DNA from: Marinithermofilum abyssi | GTDB lineage: Bacteria; Bacillota; Bacilli; Thermoactinomycetales; DSM-45169 | DNA length: 64,000 nt | Assembly (NCBI RefSeq): GCF_014641195.1 | Contig: NZ_BMHQ01000012.1 | Coordinates: 47,620-111,619 of the forward strand | Direction of reading: 5' to 3' | Shown: piece by piece, positions 62,621 through 64,000 of the stretch | Layout of the letters: each line of letters starts with the position of its first letter | How positions within the stretch are numbered: the stretch's first letter is position 1 | Notes under the pieces: model-generated | Database searches by the model: none | Seen by the model: only the letters and a program-made list of their open reading frames with translations | What the model was told of the DNA's origin: nothing | Translations under genes and position numbers: made by a program

Positions 62621-64000
62621 TTATCCTTCGGAATCATCGTTATTCATTGCATCGTCTCCCCAATCTGTATTTTCAGGATCATCGCTCAGGGAGTCGTCAT
62701 TCGAAAGGGTAAGAAACTTAAAATCAATAACGTTCTCAACCCCATCTGTTTCCGCAGCTTCGAAGAGGTCGGCAGCTTCCTCTGAGAAGTTGACAGTTTC
62801 GTTGATTTCTTCTGAAGTATCGTCGGAGTCCGGATCTGCGTCCTGTTCAGAGAAGTTGACAGTCTCGCTGATTTCTTCTGGAGTATCGTCGGAGTCCGGA
62901 TCTGCGTCCTGTTCAGAGAAGTTGACAGTCTCGCTGATTTCTTCTGGAGTATCGTCGGAGTCCGGATCTGTGTCCTGTTCAGAGAAGTTGACAGTCTCGC
63001 TGATTTCTTCTGGAGTATCGTCGGAGTCCGGATCTGCGTCCTGTTCAGAGAAGTTGACAGTCTTGCTGGTTTCTTCTGGAGTATCGTCGGAGTCCCAATC
63101 TGCTTCCTTTGCGCCTGAAAGGGTGGCGTAATGAAGCAGTTCCTCTTCGGTATGCGTGTCCTCACTGGATGTTTCTTCGGTTGTGTCGCGGTCGCAACCG
63201 GCGATAAAAGTGACAGGTTCTTCCGCCGGGAAGTCAGATGCAGCGACGCTGTCGGTGGACTCTTGCGCTGTCGAAACGGGGAGTTCTGGGTTTTCTGTGG
63301 CGATCCAAAAGAGGGTACCGCTGATTGCTTCTTTGTCGCCGGAGTGACGGCGCAAACCAATGACGAATCCGTCTTCTCGGCGCTCCTGAAGGGATGTGGC
63401 ACAATTCCATTGATCCGTCATGGCTACGACCACATATTTTGCATCGGCGATGGGAGCGTCCAAATGGACGAAGATGAAAGCTTCCTTCTCTCCTTGGCTT
63501 AGGTAAAAGGAGGCAAAGCCGGAGCGTGTGTCGGAGCGGGGGATAGAAAAAGAGAGTTTCTCGGCACCGATGGAACCATCTGCGATCTTGTCGCTCGTTA
63601 CTGCACCGTATTCGATGTGTTCAGATTGGACCGACTCCGCTGCCAGGTGGTCGGAGTGTATTTGGTTTCTGGCGATATGCCGGCTGTGGATGACATTGTT
63701 CAAGAGATGATCACTGCGGACACTGAGCTGTGCCAATTTGTCGGAGGTGACGGATTCATCCTCTAGGTGCTTCGAAGTGACGGAATGAGCTTTGATTTTC
63801 TGGCTGGTCACGCTTTGATCCGCCAGATGAGCCTGTTGGATTTGATTGTCAACGATATGAGCAGCCCCGATGGACTCGGCTTGCAGATGTTGGCTGCCTA
63901 CACTGTTATCAGCCAAATGGGAGGCTTGAATTTGGCATTCGCCAATGTGGGAAGAACCGATGGATTCAGGTAGCACATGTTCTCCCGTTACGCTCTGTTC
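62621..64000 (-). CDS. Decapeptide-repeat surface protein with WIAG-tail-like domain and acidic tandem repeats (5' end beyond window)
   Basis: The frame is open from the window edge to TAA at 62621 (459 residues visible). First comes a perfect 10-residue repeat array of at least 14 units, pattern S-V-x-S-x-H-L-x-x-x (for example SVTSKHLEDE, SIGAEKLSFS), likely a beta-helix. Then a globular domain with YVVVAMTDQWNCATSLQER and GTLFWIATEN fits the WIAG-tail family. The C-terminal 190 residues are very acidic, with five 22-residue repeats built on TVNFSEQDADPDSDDTPEE. No transmembrane or sorting signal is visible. Probably a spore-surface or cell-surface filament; function unknown. Confidence 0.7.
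   Translation of the reverse strand, partial: EQSVTGEHVLPESIGSSHIGECQIQASHLADNSVGSQHLQAESIGAAHIVDNQIQQAHLADQSVTSQKIKAHSVTSKHLEDESVTSDKLAQLSVRSDHLLNNVIHSRHIARNQIHSDHLAAESVQSEHIEYGAVTSDKIADGSIGAEKLSFSIPRSDTRSGFASFYLSQGEKEAFIFVHLDAPIADAKYVVVAMTDQWNCATSLQERREDGFVIGLRRHSGDKEAISGTLFWIATENPELPVSTAQESTDSVAASDFPAEEPVTFIAGCDRDTTEETSSEDTHTEEELLHYATLSGAKEADWDSDDTPEETSKTVNFSEQDADPDSDDTPEEISETVNFSEQDTDPDSDDTPEEISETVNFSEQDADPDSDDTPEEISETVNFSEQDADPDSDDTSEEINETVNFSEEAADLFEAAETDGVENVIDFKFLTLSNDDSLSDDPENTDWGDDAMNNDDSEG
62789..63118 (-). repeat. Five 66-bp tandem repeats in the acidic tail
   Basis: Units start at 62789, 62855, 62921, 62987 and 63053. The middle three are almost identical in DNA; the outer two have drifted. 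Each encodes 22 residues in frame, so copy number can vary without breaking the protein. Confidence 0.9.

Noticed and set aside
62789..63118. Tandem array as a CRISPR
   Set aside because: The units are contiguous, 66 bp, in frame and without unique spacers; they encode the acidic protein tail.

Overview
The window looks like chromosomal DNA of a moderately GC-rich, endospore-forming Gram-positive bacterium of the Bacillales. Thermoactinomycetaceae is my best guess, but it is an inference. The evidence is the set of spore-lineage genes (prkA, yhbH, spoVR, a GerPA-like protein), strong AGGAGG ribosome sites, frequent TTG/GTG starts, two Amidase_6 proteins and a decapeptide-repeat/WIAG-tail surface protein.

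Layout. 1-1946 (minus): 5' part of an exported heparinase II/III-type polysaccharide lyase. 2320-2396: tRNA-Pro(UGG). 2494-8559: complete ribose operon rbsRKDACB with two cre/RbsR-like operators. 8560-11700: an AT-richer, gene-poor stretch with decayed genes (proC, YhjQ-like), two structured-RNA candidates (one resembling a solo IscB/IsrB omega RNA) and small cysteine- or glycine-rich proteins. 11706-21261: housekeeping genes (Cof phosphatase, family-4 UDG, ABC-class ATPase, rnhA, queG, ogt, frameshifted degV, trmL, HAD phosphatase) and one Amidase_6 protein. 21543-26471: a secreted Amidase_6 protein, then prkA-yhbH. 27055-35056: cystine-type ABC transporter, msrB, acyl-CoA thioesterase, APC permease, brnQ and a GalT/HIT-like protein.

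35188-57484 is a roughly 22-kb sugar catabolic locus. It holds an enolase-superfamily enzyme, an unusual regulator (minus strand), a Gfo/Idh/MocA-like oxidoreductase, a GATase-like/NodB-like fusion, two DegT-type aminotransferases, an intracellular GH20-type hexosaminidase, a lipoprotein binding protein, an epimerase-like protein with Cys at the usual Lys position, a DHDPS-like aldolase/lyase, a DUF624 protein, a ROK protein, two LplB/YtcP-type permeases, a second frameshifted binding protein, and a convergent agaS-aldolase-PfkB kinase operon. A 20-bp promoter box with an AGAC-TT-GTCT core lies upstream of the first oxidoreductase gene and of the binding-protein gene, and again upstream of the lyase at position 1946, about 36 kb away. 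I infer one regulon that depolymerises, imports and degrades an amino-sugar-containing polysaccharide through tagatose-type intermediates.

57734-64000: GerPA-like protein, small membrane protein, CstB-type persulfide dioxygenase-rhodanese behind a CsoR/CstR-like operator, spoVR, beta-carbonic anhydrase, and (minus, running off the window) the decapeptide-repeat/WIAG protein with a 5 x 66-bp acidic tandem repeat.
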